In this document: piece by piece, positions 1-6,530 of the stretch
Numbering within the stretch: the stretch's first letter is position 1
How the letters are laid out: every line of letters begins with the position of its first letter
Notes under the pieces: generated by a model
The model's input: the letters and a program-made list of their open reading frames with translations, nothing else
The model's database searches: none
What the model was told of the DNA's origin: nothing
Origin: Candidatus Brocadiaceae bacterium
Lineage (GTDB): Bacteria > Planctomycetota > MHYJ01 > JACQXL01 > CAKKQI01
Direction of reading: 5' to 3'
Assembly (NCBI GenBank): GCA_919901895.1
Contig: CAKKQI010000241.1
Span: 1 to 9,189 of the forward strand
DNA length: 9,189 nucleotides
Made by a program: the position numbers and the translations under genes

Positions 1-747
1 ATAACTTGTTGCAATTTGCGGCGTGTAAACCGAGGGCGGCTGGAGATATTTAAAGCGGAATATTTTGGTCTCCAACTGCTTTTTTAAGGTTTCCTCTTTA
101 ACGATTCTCACGACATTATGTTTTTCCCGCACGACGACCAGACCGGTGCTTTTAACGATGCTCTCCATCAAATCGGGCCAGGGCACGCCTTTCACATGCA
201 CGGTAACTACCTTGCCGCTTATCTCCGGAGTAAGGATGAGATTAACCCCGGCCTGTTTGGCAATATATTGAACGACGGTTTCTAAAGTGGCGTTATCAAA
301 ATCAGCTTCTAATTTCATCGGTTTAGTCACCCGATAAACCCCTTCTTTAACCGGAGTTAAAACGCATTTGGTCTGGTTAATCACCTCATCCAATACCTGT
401 CGCCATTCCATATTATTCACCTGCATTTTAACAAGGTCGGTATCTTTAATATCCAAATCAGGGATAATATTCACGCCGGCATGTTCGGCAATCGCCTGAA
501 GAACCTCGGACAGCGGATGCCCTTTGGACCAGTCTTTAGTCATCGGCGCCGGAGATTCTTCTTTAGATTTGGTTTTAGCCGACTGGGACTCAACCGCCGG
601 TTTGGTTGTTTCGTTAACCTCCGTGGCCGGCGCGCTCGCCTGCGCATTTAACCAACCAACCGGACAATCAAAGATGGGCTGGACCAATCCGCTCAAGGCC
701 AATAACCCCATTAATAATACCAACAATCTTATTTGTTTGTAATTCAT
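1..747 (-). CDS. pilQ: Type IV pilus secretin PilQ, N-terminal part (3' end beyond window)
   Basis: Partial gene: 249 codons are open from the ATG at 745-747 to the window edge. PilQ forms the outer-membrane ring through which the type IV pilus fibre passes. Residues 1-36 are a signal-peptide-like stretch (basic start, then a Leu/Gly-rich core). Residues 37-70 are a low-complexity Ala/Thr/Glu/Lys linker. Two tandem STN/secretin-N type repeats follow, at about 73-143 and 148-220; both show the pattern of Leu-x-x-Val-(Leu/Val)-x-x-Ile-Ala followed by a Gly-Val-Asn-(Ile/Leu)-Ile strand. The last residues, beginning FRFKYLQPPSV, match the start of the next secretin subdomain. The beta-barrel secretin domain itself lies outside the window. 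An AGGAGA ribosome site lies about 7 nt before the ATG. The family call rests on the repeats and on the place after pilM-pilN-pilO-pilP; a general type II secretin (GspD) is less likely given those neighbours. Confidence 0.88.
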   Translation of the reverse strand, partial: MNYKQIRLLVLLMGLLALSGLVQPIFDCPVGWLNAQASAPATEVNETTKPAVESQSAKTKSKEESPAPMTKDWSKGHPLSEVLQAIAEHAGVNIIPDLDIKDTDLVKMQVNNMEWRQVLDEVINQTKCVLTPVKEGVYRVTKPMKLEADFDNATLETVVQYIAKQAGVNLILTPEISGKVVTVHVKGVPWPDLMESIVKSTGLVVVREKHNVVRIVKEETLKKQLETKIFRFKYLQPPSVYTPQIATSY

Positions 748-766
748 CGCAATTCTCCTATATTAA

Positions 767-900
767 TGATTACACAGATTCCAAGCCCCGCTGAAGCGGG
801 GTTGCCAAGAAGATTACACAGATTCTAAATATCTGTCCCGTTCCCGCCGTGGCGGGACGGGATTAATCTGTGTAATCTATCTAAAGAATCGGTGTAATCA
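767..900. repeat. Nested inverted-repeat element (GATTACACAGATT family) between pilP-like gene and pilQ
   Basis: The outer arms are TGATTACACAGATTC (767-781) and GAATCGGTGTAATCA (886-900), inverted copies with one mismatch. The inner arms are AGATTACACAGATT (811-824) and AATCTGTGTAATCT (865-878), a perfect inverted repeat. Between them are two GC-rich hairpins, at 785-802 (CCCCGC/GCGGGG) and 837-861 (CCCGTcCCGCC-type stem). It fills nearly all of the 172-bp gap between the two pil genes, and its left end stops 19 nt before the pilQ start, beside the ribosome site. The same 13-mer occurs at 5835-5847 and 9003-9015, so this is an interspersed family. Transcribed with the operon, it would form a large hairpin. 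Confidence 0.85.
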
Positions 901-919
901 TATTGTTTCCTTAAATTTA

Positions 920-2569
920 TTATTTAGCAAACGGTATTTTTATTTCTTCTTCCTTATAAATATAAGTAACGCTGTCTGAAGAAATCATTTTGATTTGTAA
1001 GTTATCATTTATGTTGGATTTTTCCTGATAAAACTTACCGGAAATTAAAACAGCCGGTTTGGAAAGATACGTGCGGTAAATAACCGGGACACTTATTTCA
1101 CTTCCAAAGAATTGCATTTTAAGCGGTGATGCTTTGATATCCTTATCTTCCGTATAATACACCAATCCGCTGACACGCGGAGGGGCACCTAACAATTCCA
1201 TAATATTAGCCGCTCTTTTTTGGAGAATTTTCACCTCCTGAATAGATTCATTAATTTTATCCTCATAATTGCTTCCTCTGATACCCGGCCGTTCCAGTAA
1301 GGGGACCAACGTTTCGGCATTTTTAGTTAATTCATTCCAGTTTCGCCTGTCAAAAGCAAGAGAACACAGGTGGTGCAACCTTTTTGCTTCAACCAGGGCC
1401 TGGGCCTGGCGGTCTTTCATAAAACGATCCGCTTCGGTCTTAATCTCAACCATCCGGGCTTTCAGGTCGTCAAAATTCGTCCGGTTAATATTTTCGTGAA
1501 TATCAATAAATTTGGTGTATTCTTTAACCAGCGCCTTTTCCTTGTCTGCCTCCGGATAAGTCTTGTCAATTTCATTCATTCTTCTAACATAATCCTCGGC
1601 CGTTTTAACCATCTTACGATATTTTTCCTTGTCTTCAGGTGGCTTAATAAGAATCTTATCGTCCCGCGGCGTTGCTTTAGTCGGCTGGAAAAGGTCCCGC
1701 CGGTCCTTTTTCTCAAAAGCCATCTTATGGCGGGGAATATCAATCTGGTCCGGCGAAGCCATCTGAATCGTGAGGTCTAATTCATCGCAGGTTTGCTTTA
1801 AAACCAGGCCTCGGGTATCAATAAAAAACGTGATTTTACGCACACCGGCAATGGGGTCCGGATTAGCTAATTCGCAATAATAACCTTCCGTATCCTTTTT
1901 CATTATTTTTTCCACGACTTTTTTAAGGATGCCCACTTCCATTTTAACCGGTTCCGGATCGTGCAAAATAGGAGAAAACTGGAAAAACGGGATGGTATAA
2001 ATTTTTCCGGGGATTAATTCTTTGCGCAGCAATATTTGACCGAGCGCGCTGGGCAGGTAAAATTCCCCGGACATCTCTTCTTCCCTTTTTTCCTTCTGGT
2101 TTTCCGGATTGGTTACTAAAATTAATTTACCTTCGGACCGGGTAATCTTATAAATAGTTTTTGCCTCATCCCGGTTAATGATGGTAATATTTGACTCAAT
2201 AATAGTTAAATCATTTTCTTTCAAATATGACTCTTCGGTAAAACGCTGGGTAGCCAGCGCTTCAATGTCTCTAATAAATTGCGTTTCAGTCGTAATTTTA
2301 TAGGCGGGTGTATTTTGATAAGTAACTTTTTCAATGATGGTGGTGGATCGTCCGACTTTTTTGCCGCCGGAAGTAATAAAAGACTCAACTTCTTCCCGAA
2401 CTGAATTCGGGACAAGTTCTTTGATATTTTCAGGTTTGGCCTGGCCCGGTGGCTCGACGGACGGCGAGGAAACCGGCTGGTCGGCCGGGATAGGAGATTG
2501 CCCCAGGACAAAACTGCTGATCAGGCCAACCATCAATATTGTCAATAAAATAGTTTTTGGGTTACTCAT
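920..2569 (-). CDS. pilP: PilP-like pilus assembly protein with long N-terminal and helical extensions
   Basis: This 549-residue protein sits exactly where pilP belongs, and its ATG overlaps the pilO stop by 4 bp (ATGA). Residues 1-23 are a signal peptide. There is no lipobox cysteine, although PilP is usually a lipoprotein. Residues about 55-275 look like a beta-rich LolA/DUF3108-like fold (opening SGGKKVGRSTTI, later a TFFIDTRGLVLKQ strand pair). At about 290-296 there is RRDLFQP, resembling the RRDPF motif that precedes the homology region in PilP/GspC. Residues 310-457 are strongly charged and helical, probably coiled coil. Residues 463-549 resemble the PilP beta domain that binds the secretin, ending in a hydrophobic DSVTYIYKEEEIKIPF strand. 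Normal PilP is only about 170-190 residues, so this is a large elaboration. The PilP role is inferred from position, the RDLF motif and the C-terminus; the N-terminal fold assignment is tentative. Confidence 0.6.
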   Translation of the reverse strand: MSNPKTILLTILMVGLISSFVLGQSPIPADQPVSSPSVEPPGQAKPENIKELVPNSVREEVESFITSGGKKVGRSTTIIEKVTYQNTPAYKITTETQFIRDIEALATQRFTEESYLKENDLTIIESNITIINRDEAKTIYKITRSEGKLILVTNPENQKEKREEEMSGEFYLPSALGQILLRKELIPGKIYTIPFFQFSPILHDPEPVKMEVGILKKVVEKIMKKDTEGYYCELANPDPIAGVRKITFFIDTRGLVLKQTCDELDLTIQMASPDQIDIPRHKMAFEKKDRRDLFQPTKATPRDDKILIKPPEDKEKYRKMVKTAEDYVRRMNEIDKTYPEADKEKALVKEYTKFIDIHENINRTNFDDLKARMVEIKTEADRFMKDRQAQALVEAKRLHHLCSLAFDRRNWNELTKNAETLVPLLERPGIRGSNYEDKINESIQEVKILQKRAANIMELLGAPPRVSGLVYYTEDKDIKASPLKMQFFGSEISVPVIYRTYLSKPAVLISGKFYQEKSNINDNLQIKMISSDSVTYIYKEEEIKIPFAK

Positions 2570-3126
2570 TTGGTCTTATAAGTATAAGTGGTAATTAGGA
2601 CGTTAAGATTATGCTTATTTTCACCGACGCTGAATGACGGATTAATTTTAAAACTAATTACTTTGATAAATCTCTTATAACTTTCCAGATAATAAATGAA
2701 GTTCATCAGTTCGTAAAAACCACCGGTGGCATCCAGCTGGTAAGAAGTGGGGGTAAAAGCAACCGGGACAAGCGCGCCGGTTTTTGTAACCGGCACAACA
2801 CTATAAATCTTTATCTTGGTGGCATAACTGAATTCAACCATTTTATCAACAAAAACTTCGTAAGGCACTTCTTCTTCGGTGGGTAATTGTTCCCTGGCAT
2901 CGTTTAATTCCACCCGTAACGTATTAATCCTTTTTTCCAACTCAATCATTTTCTTCTGTTTTTCATAGAGTTGCTCGATTTCAGCTTTAAGCGTTGCTAA
3001 TGACTGGGAAGCGACTTCTATTTTTTCGTGAAAATGGAAATAGCCCAAGACCACTAAACCCAGCGCAATCAAACCGCTGACGGTGACCGTTAAAATTAAA
3101 AGATATTTTTCCGACAATCTAAACAT
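2566..3126 (-). CDS. pilO: Type IV pilus inner-membrane alignment protein PilO
   Basis: This 186-residue bitopic protein pairs with PilN in the periplasm to connect the cytoplasmic PilM ring with PilP and the secretin. One transmembrane helix is at about residues 9-29, followed by a coiled coil at about 36-78 and then a ferredoxin-like domain. The pattern QLPTEEEVPYEVFVDKM followed by a conserved alpha/beta segment and GGFYELMNFIYYLESYKRF is typical of PilO, whose fold has the same 'G-x-Y-x-x-x-x-x-F-x-x-x-x-E' stretch. Length is normal for the family. The start at 3126 is the only reasonable one, but the upstream bases are almost all A and T with no visible Shine-Dalgarno. Translation is therefore probably coupled to pilN, which ends 15 nt upstream. 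The 3' end overlaps the next gene by 4 bp. Confidence 0.9.
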   Translation of the reverse strand: MFRLSEKYLLILTVTVSGLIALGLVVLGYFHFHEKIEVASQSLATLKAEIEQLYEKQKKMIELEKRINTLRVELNDAREQLPTEEEVPYEVFVDKMVEFSYATKIKIYSVVPVTKTGALVPVAFTPTSYQLDATGGFYELMNFIYYLESYKRFIKVISFKINPSFSVGENKHNLNVLITTYTYKTK

Positions 3127-3141
3127 AATAATTTTTTATTT

Positions 3142-3798
3142 TTATTGGGATGAGCCGGTTGAACTTTGAGCCGGTTGCAATCTTTTCAACTCAATATCAA
3201 ACTGGACCGAATCCTCGCCTCTTTCTTTAACAATTTTATACGAGGGGGGCTCGTTAATACCGCCGTCAAATATATCCGCTACTCCCGGTTTTTCCTTGGT
3301 CCCTTTATGTTTTTTCAAACGGGTGCGGAAATCCATTACATGCTGTACCACCGGACCGGCGCTGAAAACTTTAAAAGTTATTCGGGCATCCATCGGTTTG
3401 CCGCTTTGAGTTGACGTCAGCCCCTCGGTGGTTCCATCAAGCGAAGTAATCCAGACGGTGGGATATTCACAGATAACATCCCAGAGGGCATCAACGGCCT
3501 GCCACCAGAGAAATGTCCTGGTTTTAATAACTTCCTGAACCAAGTTCTGGCGGGCTTTTAAAGCCGCTTCTTCCTGCTCCATTTTCTCGTAGGGCTCAAC
3601 GGCTTTTTTCAGAATTTCCTTATTGATCGTTTCGCTGACCAGGTCCTTATTAAGATTTTTTAATTGAATACAACCGTGGATATTCCAGAAACCTAAAATA
3701 AAGCAAGCGGCCACGGCGCCGGTCATAACCAAAAAACGCGGCAATGGCGTTTTTTCCTTTTTCCGTTTCTCCGGAGGTAAAAGATTAATTTGAATCAT
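3142..3798 (-). CDS. pilN: Type IV pilus inner-membrane protein PilN
   Basis: This 218-residue bitopic protein has a short cytoplasmic N-terminus carrying the PilN signature INLLPPEKR (residues 4-12). In known systems this segment docks in a groove of PilM. The transmembrane helix is at about residues 24-43. A coiled coil (about 46-92) and a periplasmic alpha/beta domain follow, with the characteristic LWWQAVDALWDVICEYPTVWITSLDG region. The C-terminal domain contains a Lys/Gly-rich loop (about 163-175) and an Asp-Gly-Gly segment, making it slightly longer than the usual 180-200 residues. It lies 27 nt after pilM and 15 nt before pilO, in the standard order. The ribosome site is weak (GGGA about 9 nt upstream). 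Confidence 0.9.
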   Translation of the reverse strand: MIQINLLPPEKRKKEKTPLPRFLVMTGAVAACFILGFWNIHGCIQLKNLNKDLVSETINKEILKKAVEPYEKMEQEEAALKARQNLVQEVIKTRTFLWWQAVDALWDVICEYPTVWITSLDGTTEGLTSTQSGKPMDARITFKVFSAGPVVQHVMDFRTRLKKHKGTKEKPGVADIFDGGINEPPSYKIVKERGEDSVQFDIELKRLQPAQSSTGSSQ

Positions 3799-3825
3799 AT
3801 CGTTCGTCCCGAGATAACGTTGTGC

Positions 3826-4872
3826 TTAACCGCCAATCCGGGCGGCCAAACCCACCGCAATAGTTAACTGGCTGAATTGCTTCCTGATATCATCCTGATT
3901 AACTTGAGTGGTATCAATATTTAAATGTTCAAAAGGATTCCAGCGAACCGGTCTTTTATCAAAAGTCTTTTCAAAAACTTCATCCAAACCAATTAATAAC
4001 GCTCCGCCGCCGGAAAGATAAAGGTAATCAACCGATTTATCGAATTGGTTTTCAAAATAATCCAGAGAAAGATGAATTTCATGGCAGAGGTCTTCCAGCA
4101 TTGAACTAACCACTTCTTTTACTTCATCGCTCCTGTTTTCGGGAGCCCGTTTAATTTTTTCCGCTTCAATCGGTTCGCAGCCCAATTTTTTAGTAATGGC
4201 ATCGGTAAAATCATTTCCGGCAATATATATTTCACGTGTAAAATAAGAGATATTATCCTGGATGATATTTATGTTTGTTTTACTGGCGCCGATATCAATT
4301 AAAGCGATTGTTTTATCCGCCGGAATCGGTTCGCTGCTTAAGGTTCTGTGTAATTCCAGGGCATTGCCCAGAGCAAAAGAATCAACATCAATAACCAGAG
4401 GCCATAAACCGCTGTCTTCCAGAAGTCCCACGTGTTTATCAATCATCGCCCGTTTGGCCGCCACTAAAAGAACCCGCATTTCTTTAGCCGGCGCCTTGTC
4501 CTTTTCGGCTGATTTCTGACCGGCTTCCAAACGCTGGCAGTCAATCACGACCTCTTCTACCTCAAAAGGAATATATTTACTGGCTTCGTATTTAATGGCA
4601 TTTTTTAACTCGTCGTTAGCCATCTCCGGCATCGCAATATACCGGACAATCACCGAACGGCCGGAAACGGAAGTAACTACTTTTTTAGTTTTAAAATGAT
4701 TACCGCTAAACATTTCTTTCAGTGTTTCTTTAAGCGCCGATTCATCAGGGCCGGCTAATTCACGAGAAGCGTAACCGGTGACCACATAACCGCTGCCCAC
4801 CGGCGTTAATTCAACCGCTTTAACTGATTTGGAACCGATATCTAATCCAACAACTGATTTTACTTTTGCCAT
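3826..4872 (-). CDS. pilM: Type IV pilus assembly protein PilM, actin-like ATPase
   Basis: This 348-residue cytoplasmic protein has the FtsA/actin fold and forms the cytoplasmic ring of the pilus alignment complex by binding PilN. Visible motifs are the phosphate-1 loop VGLDIGSKSVKAVEL (residues 8-22), the phosphate-2 loop ALIDIGASKTNI (about 190-201) and the adenosine loop LYLSGGGALLIGL (about 284-296). The conserved PilM segment AIKYEASKYIPFEVEEVVIDCQ is at about 91-112. Full length for the family. An AGGTGA ribosome site before the ATG overlaps the stop codon of the preceding nucleotidylyltransferase, with only 7 nt between the genes, so the two are almost certainly cotranscribed and translationally coupled. 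Confidence 0.95.
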   Translation of the reverse strand: MAKVKSVVGLDIGSKSVKAVELTPVGSGYVVTGYASRELAGPDESALKETLKEMFSGNHFKTKKVVTSVSGRSVIVRYIAMPEMANDELKNAIKYEASKYIPFEVEEVVIDCQRLEAGQKSAEKDKAPAKEMRVLLVAAKRAMIDKHVGLLEDSGLWPLVIDVDSFALGNALELHRTLSSEPIPADKTIALIDIGASKTNINIIQDNISYFTREIYIAGNDFTDAITKKLGCEPIEAEKIKRAPENRSDEVKEVVSSMLEDLCHEIHLSLDYFENQFDKSVDYLYLSGGGALLIGLDEVFEKTFDKRPVRWNPFEHLNIDTTQVNQDDIRKQFSQLTIAVGLAARIGG

Positions 4873-4879
4873 ACTTCAC

Positions 4880-5704
4880 CTAACAAGAATATAACATCAT
4901 CGGTTTGGAACGCGAACCTGTTTTTTGTTTTTTCCCCGGCCGACGAAGATAATAGTCATTGGCTTTATTATAGGAATCAATATCTCCGATATCAAACCAG
5001 GGGCCTTTCATTGCGCAGCCATAAACATTTATTTTTTTATAAAGCCACTGGATATAATAACCCGGGGCGTCGGGATTAAAGCCGGACCGGAGATATTCAT
5101 TAATCAAGCCGAGTGTTGACGCACCGAAAATATAAAGACAAATCGCAACAAGCGTACTTTTGGGAACCGGCGGTTTTTCCTCAAAATCAATCAGCCGGTT
5201 TTCTTTATCCAGCGTTACGACACTATACTGACTGATTAACCTTTTGTCAATATCTTTCATATTTTTTAAGGCAATAGTTGTTCCTTTGGCTTTAAAAGTT
5301 TTAACCAACGCTGAAAGGTTAAATTCAAACAGATTATCGCCCGCGACGACCAGCAGATCATCTTTTATTTCAAACCGTTGAATGGCCAGAGCAATATCTC
5401 CGATCGCACCCAGCCGGTCCTCATTAGTCAAAGTCTGGTCATTGCAGAGAGTAATTTTAGGGAACGGCCGGCCGGACGAATCAGCCGAAACAGATTGATA
5501 ATTATCTAACCAGCGCTGGTAATGTTCGTAAAATCTCTGGTTAACAACAATAAAAACCTCTTTCATTTCTTTTAACGCCATGATTTGGCTGAGGGTCCAT
5601 TCTATTACCGGTTTATGACCGATTTGCAATAATGGTTTAGGCGTATTTTTAGTAAGTGGATAAAGCCGCACCCCGTAACCGGCGCCCAAAATTAACGCTT
5701 TCAC
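4880..5704 (-). CDS. Sugar-1-phosphate nucleotidylyltransferase (RfbA/GalU/MurU-like)
   Basis: This cytoplasmic enzyme of the NTP_transferase fold couples a nucleoside triphosphate to a sugar phosphate, giving a nucleotide sugar for surface polysaccharide or glycoprotein synthesis. The GTG start at 5702-5704 gives 274 residues and the family-typical N-terminus MKALILGAGYGVRLYPLT with the G-x-G-x-R-L nucleotide loop, then TPKPLLQIG. Further motifs are VVAGDNLFEFNL (metal-binding Asp in GDN), DFEEKPP and the C-terminal WFDIGDIDSYNKANDYYL. The alternative ATG at 5708-5710 adds two residues but sits only 1 nt from the AGGGGGG ribosome site, whereas GTG is 7 nt away. The basic tail (RRPGKKQKTGSRSK) is unusual. 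It is the first gene of the pil operon, 7 nt before pilM, so a role in glycosylating pilin or an envelope component is possible but inferred. Substrate cannot be told from the sequence. Confidence 0.85.
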   Translation of the reverse strand: MKALILGAGYGVRLYPLTKNTPKPLLQIGHKPVIEWTLSQIMALKEMKEVFIVVNQRFYEHYQRWLDNYQSVSADSSGRPFPKITLCNDQTLTNEDRLGAIGDIALAIQRFEIKDDLLVVAGDNLFEFNLSALVKTFKAKGTTIALKNMKDIDKRLISQYSVVTLDKENRLIDFEEKPPVPKSTLVAICLYIFGASTLGLINEYLRSGFNPDAPGYYIQWLYKKINVYGCAMKGPWFDIGDIDSYNKANDYYLRRPGKKQKTGSRSKPMMLYSC

Positions 5705-5711
5705 AAGCATT

Positions 5712-5718
5712 CCCCCCT
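5712..5718 (-). promoter_or_regulatory. Ribosome binding site deciding a GTG start
   Basis: Reading the minus strand, AGGGGGG is followed by AATGCTT and then GTG. The spacing of 7 nt to GTG is ideal, whereas the overlapping ATG lies 1 nt away. Together with the family-typical MKALIL N-terminus this supports initiation at 5704. Confidence 0.65.
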
Positions 5719-5748
5719 GGCTGAATTATTTGAGGTATTTAATTAAAA

Positions 5749-5777
5749 ATTATATCTCTAACGCGATAAAGGGTCAA
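5749..5777 (-). promoter_or_regulatory. Sigma-70-type promoter of the nucleotidylyltransferase-pilMNOPQ operon
   Basis: On the minus strand TTGACC (5772-5777) and TATAAT (5749-5754) are separated by 17 bp, close to the ideal spacing. A start near 5742 would leave a leader of about 38 nt containing the AGGGGGG ribosome site. It lies downstream of the structured RNA's terminator, so the operon can be expressed independently of that RNA. Confidence 0.75.
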
Positions 5778-5800
5778 GAAAAATCTAACCACTGATTATT

Positions 5801-5847
5801 CGCCAAAGGACGAATCCGTCCTATGGCGGACACGGATTACACAGATT
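5801..5847. repeat. Palindromic repeat plus GATTACACAGATT unit
   Basis: CGCCAAAGGAC (5801-5811) and GTCCTATGGCG (5818-5828) are inverted copies with one internal A/A mismatch around a 6-nt loop. GGATTACACAGATT (5834-5847) follows, the same unit found at 768-780 and 9003-9015. It appears to be a half-copy of the interspersed family, since no matching inverted arm is seen nearby. It lies 24 bp upstream of the -35 box of the operon promoter. Confidence 0.7.
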
Positions 5848-5860
5848 AAATCATATCAGG

Positions 5861-5998
5861 TTAAGAGCCTGTTGCACAAACCCGTTTTTGTCACCCTGAA
5901 CTTGTTTCAGGGTCTCTTTCCAAGCATAAGAATAGATGCTGAACCAAGTTCAGCATGACATTTTTGCGTTTTATGCCATTTGCGCAACAGGCTCTTAA
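5861..5998. mobile_element. 138-bp MITE-like element with 20-bp terminal inverted repeats
   Basis: The left end TTAAGAGCCTGTTGCACAAA (5861-5880) and the right end TTTGCGCAACAGGCTCTTAA (5979-5998) are inverted copies with one mismatch. Inside are two hairpins: ACCCTGAA/TTCAGGGT (5893-5913) and ATGCTGAAC/GTTCAGCAT (5936-5956). These are related to each other in inverted orientation (core CTGAACTTGKTTCAG), making the whole element an imperfect palindrome. There is no open reading frame. Ends of the form AGAGCCTGTTGCNCAA resemble insertion sequence termini, so this is probably a non-autonomous derivative mobilised in trans. No clear target-site duplication is visible, although both ends are TTAA. 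Confidence 0.75.
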
Positions 5999-6061
5999 TC
6001 TATTTAATTAGTTTACATATAATTTCCTACGCTATCAAGAAAAATAAAATTTTTAGTTAAT

Positions 6062-6172
6062 AAAAAAACCACCTTTTTCGCCGACCGATGTTCTCCGATG
6101 GAGTCCGAAGACTCATACGGAGTTCTTCTAACATTAGAAGCAACCCGGTCTTAGAAAGAAAAAAGTGGTTTT
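6062..6172 (-). terminator. Intrinsic terminator with an extended, branched stem
   Basis: The 5' arm AAAACCACTTTTTTC (6172 to 6158 on the minus strand) pairs over 15 positions with GAAAAAGGTGGTTTT (6079 to 6065), with one G-U wobble. The run of U residues continues to 6062. Unusually, the loop is itself a 78-nt folded domain: GACCG/CGGTC, CTCCG/CGGAG and a UUCG-capped GAGTC/GACTC hairpin, with a small CTTCTAA/TTAGAAG hairpin inside. Confidence 0.65.
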
Positions 6173-6258
6173 CCCAACTCCCCGATATCCATCCCGCCAA
6201 AGCGGGACGGGGCGGAAAATCGGGGCCGGCTAGAGTTATCCACCCTAACCCCCTTTAT

Positions 6259-6530
6259 CCTTTCGGCAACCAGGCTACCCTGCCCTGAACCCGACGCGGT
6301 CCAAGGTTTAGGCCCTCTAGCTTTGCCTGCCTCCCGATGGCTATCGGGATAAAGCCCCCGCCCTTTTCACGAAAAAGAGCGGAGCAAGCAGTCCTGACTG
6401 CCGTCACGGTCACAGCAGCCAAGAGTCCTCCGATTTCTCTCCCGAATGAACCTACTCTCGTAGTGTCACTTCGGTATCCCGACGGATCGCCTTCTTAATC
6501 TGCGACGATCGGGAGGAGTTTGCCTTTATC
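6259..6530 (-). promoter_or_regulatory. Cyclic di-GMP-I (GEMM) riboswitch-like aptamer split by a 169-nt insertion
   Basis: The 5' half reads GATAAAGGCAAAC (6530 to 6518), matching the GEMM 5' block. The 3' half has GCAAAGC (6326 to 6320), then GGGCCTAAACC (6315 to 6305) and GGGTAGCCTGGTTGCCGA (6280 to 6263), in GEMM order and spacing. CCTT/AAGG (6303-6306 with 6259-6262) and GGCA/TGCC (6281-6284 with 6265-6268) replace CCAU/AUGG and GGUA/UACC of the Vibrio Vc2 aptamer, as compensated pairs. CCTCCCGAT (6508-6516) pairs perfectly with ATCGGGAGG (6330-6338), forming the hairpin that normally ends in a GNRA loop; here 169 nt lie between the arms. Without them the aptamer is 103 nt, the usual size. 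The expected GACGCAAAGC reads CAGGCAAAGC. The call rests on remembered consensus, with no covariance search. Confidence 0.55.

Noticed and set aside
767..900. CRISPR array
   Set aside because: The repeated GATTACACAGATT units are inverted, only about 13-15 bp and unevenly spaced, with GC-rich hairpins between them rather than unique spacers.
1370..1780. Plus-strand open frame of 136 codons opposite the PilP-like gene
   Set aside because: It is antisense to a clearly coding gene with signal peptide and operon context, has no ribosome site and shows no recognisable protein pattern.
920..2569. PilP as a lipoprotein
   Set aside because: The N-terminal signal region ends in SFVLGQSP without a cysteine for lipid attachment.
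6088..6288. Open reading frame of 66 codons on the plus strand
   Set aside because: It lies wholly inside the structured RNA, antisense to it, has no ribosome site and its composition reflects GC-rich stems.
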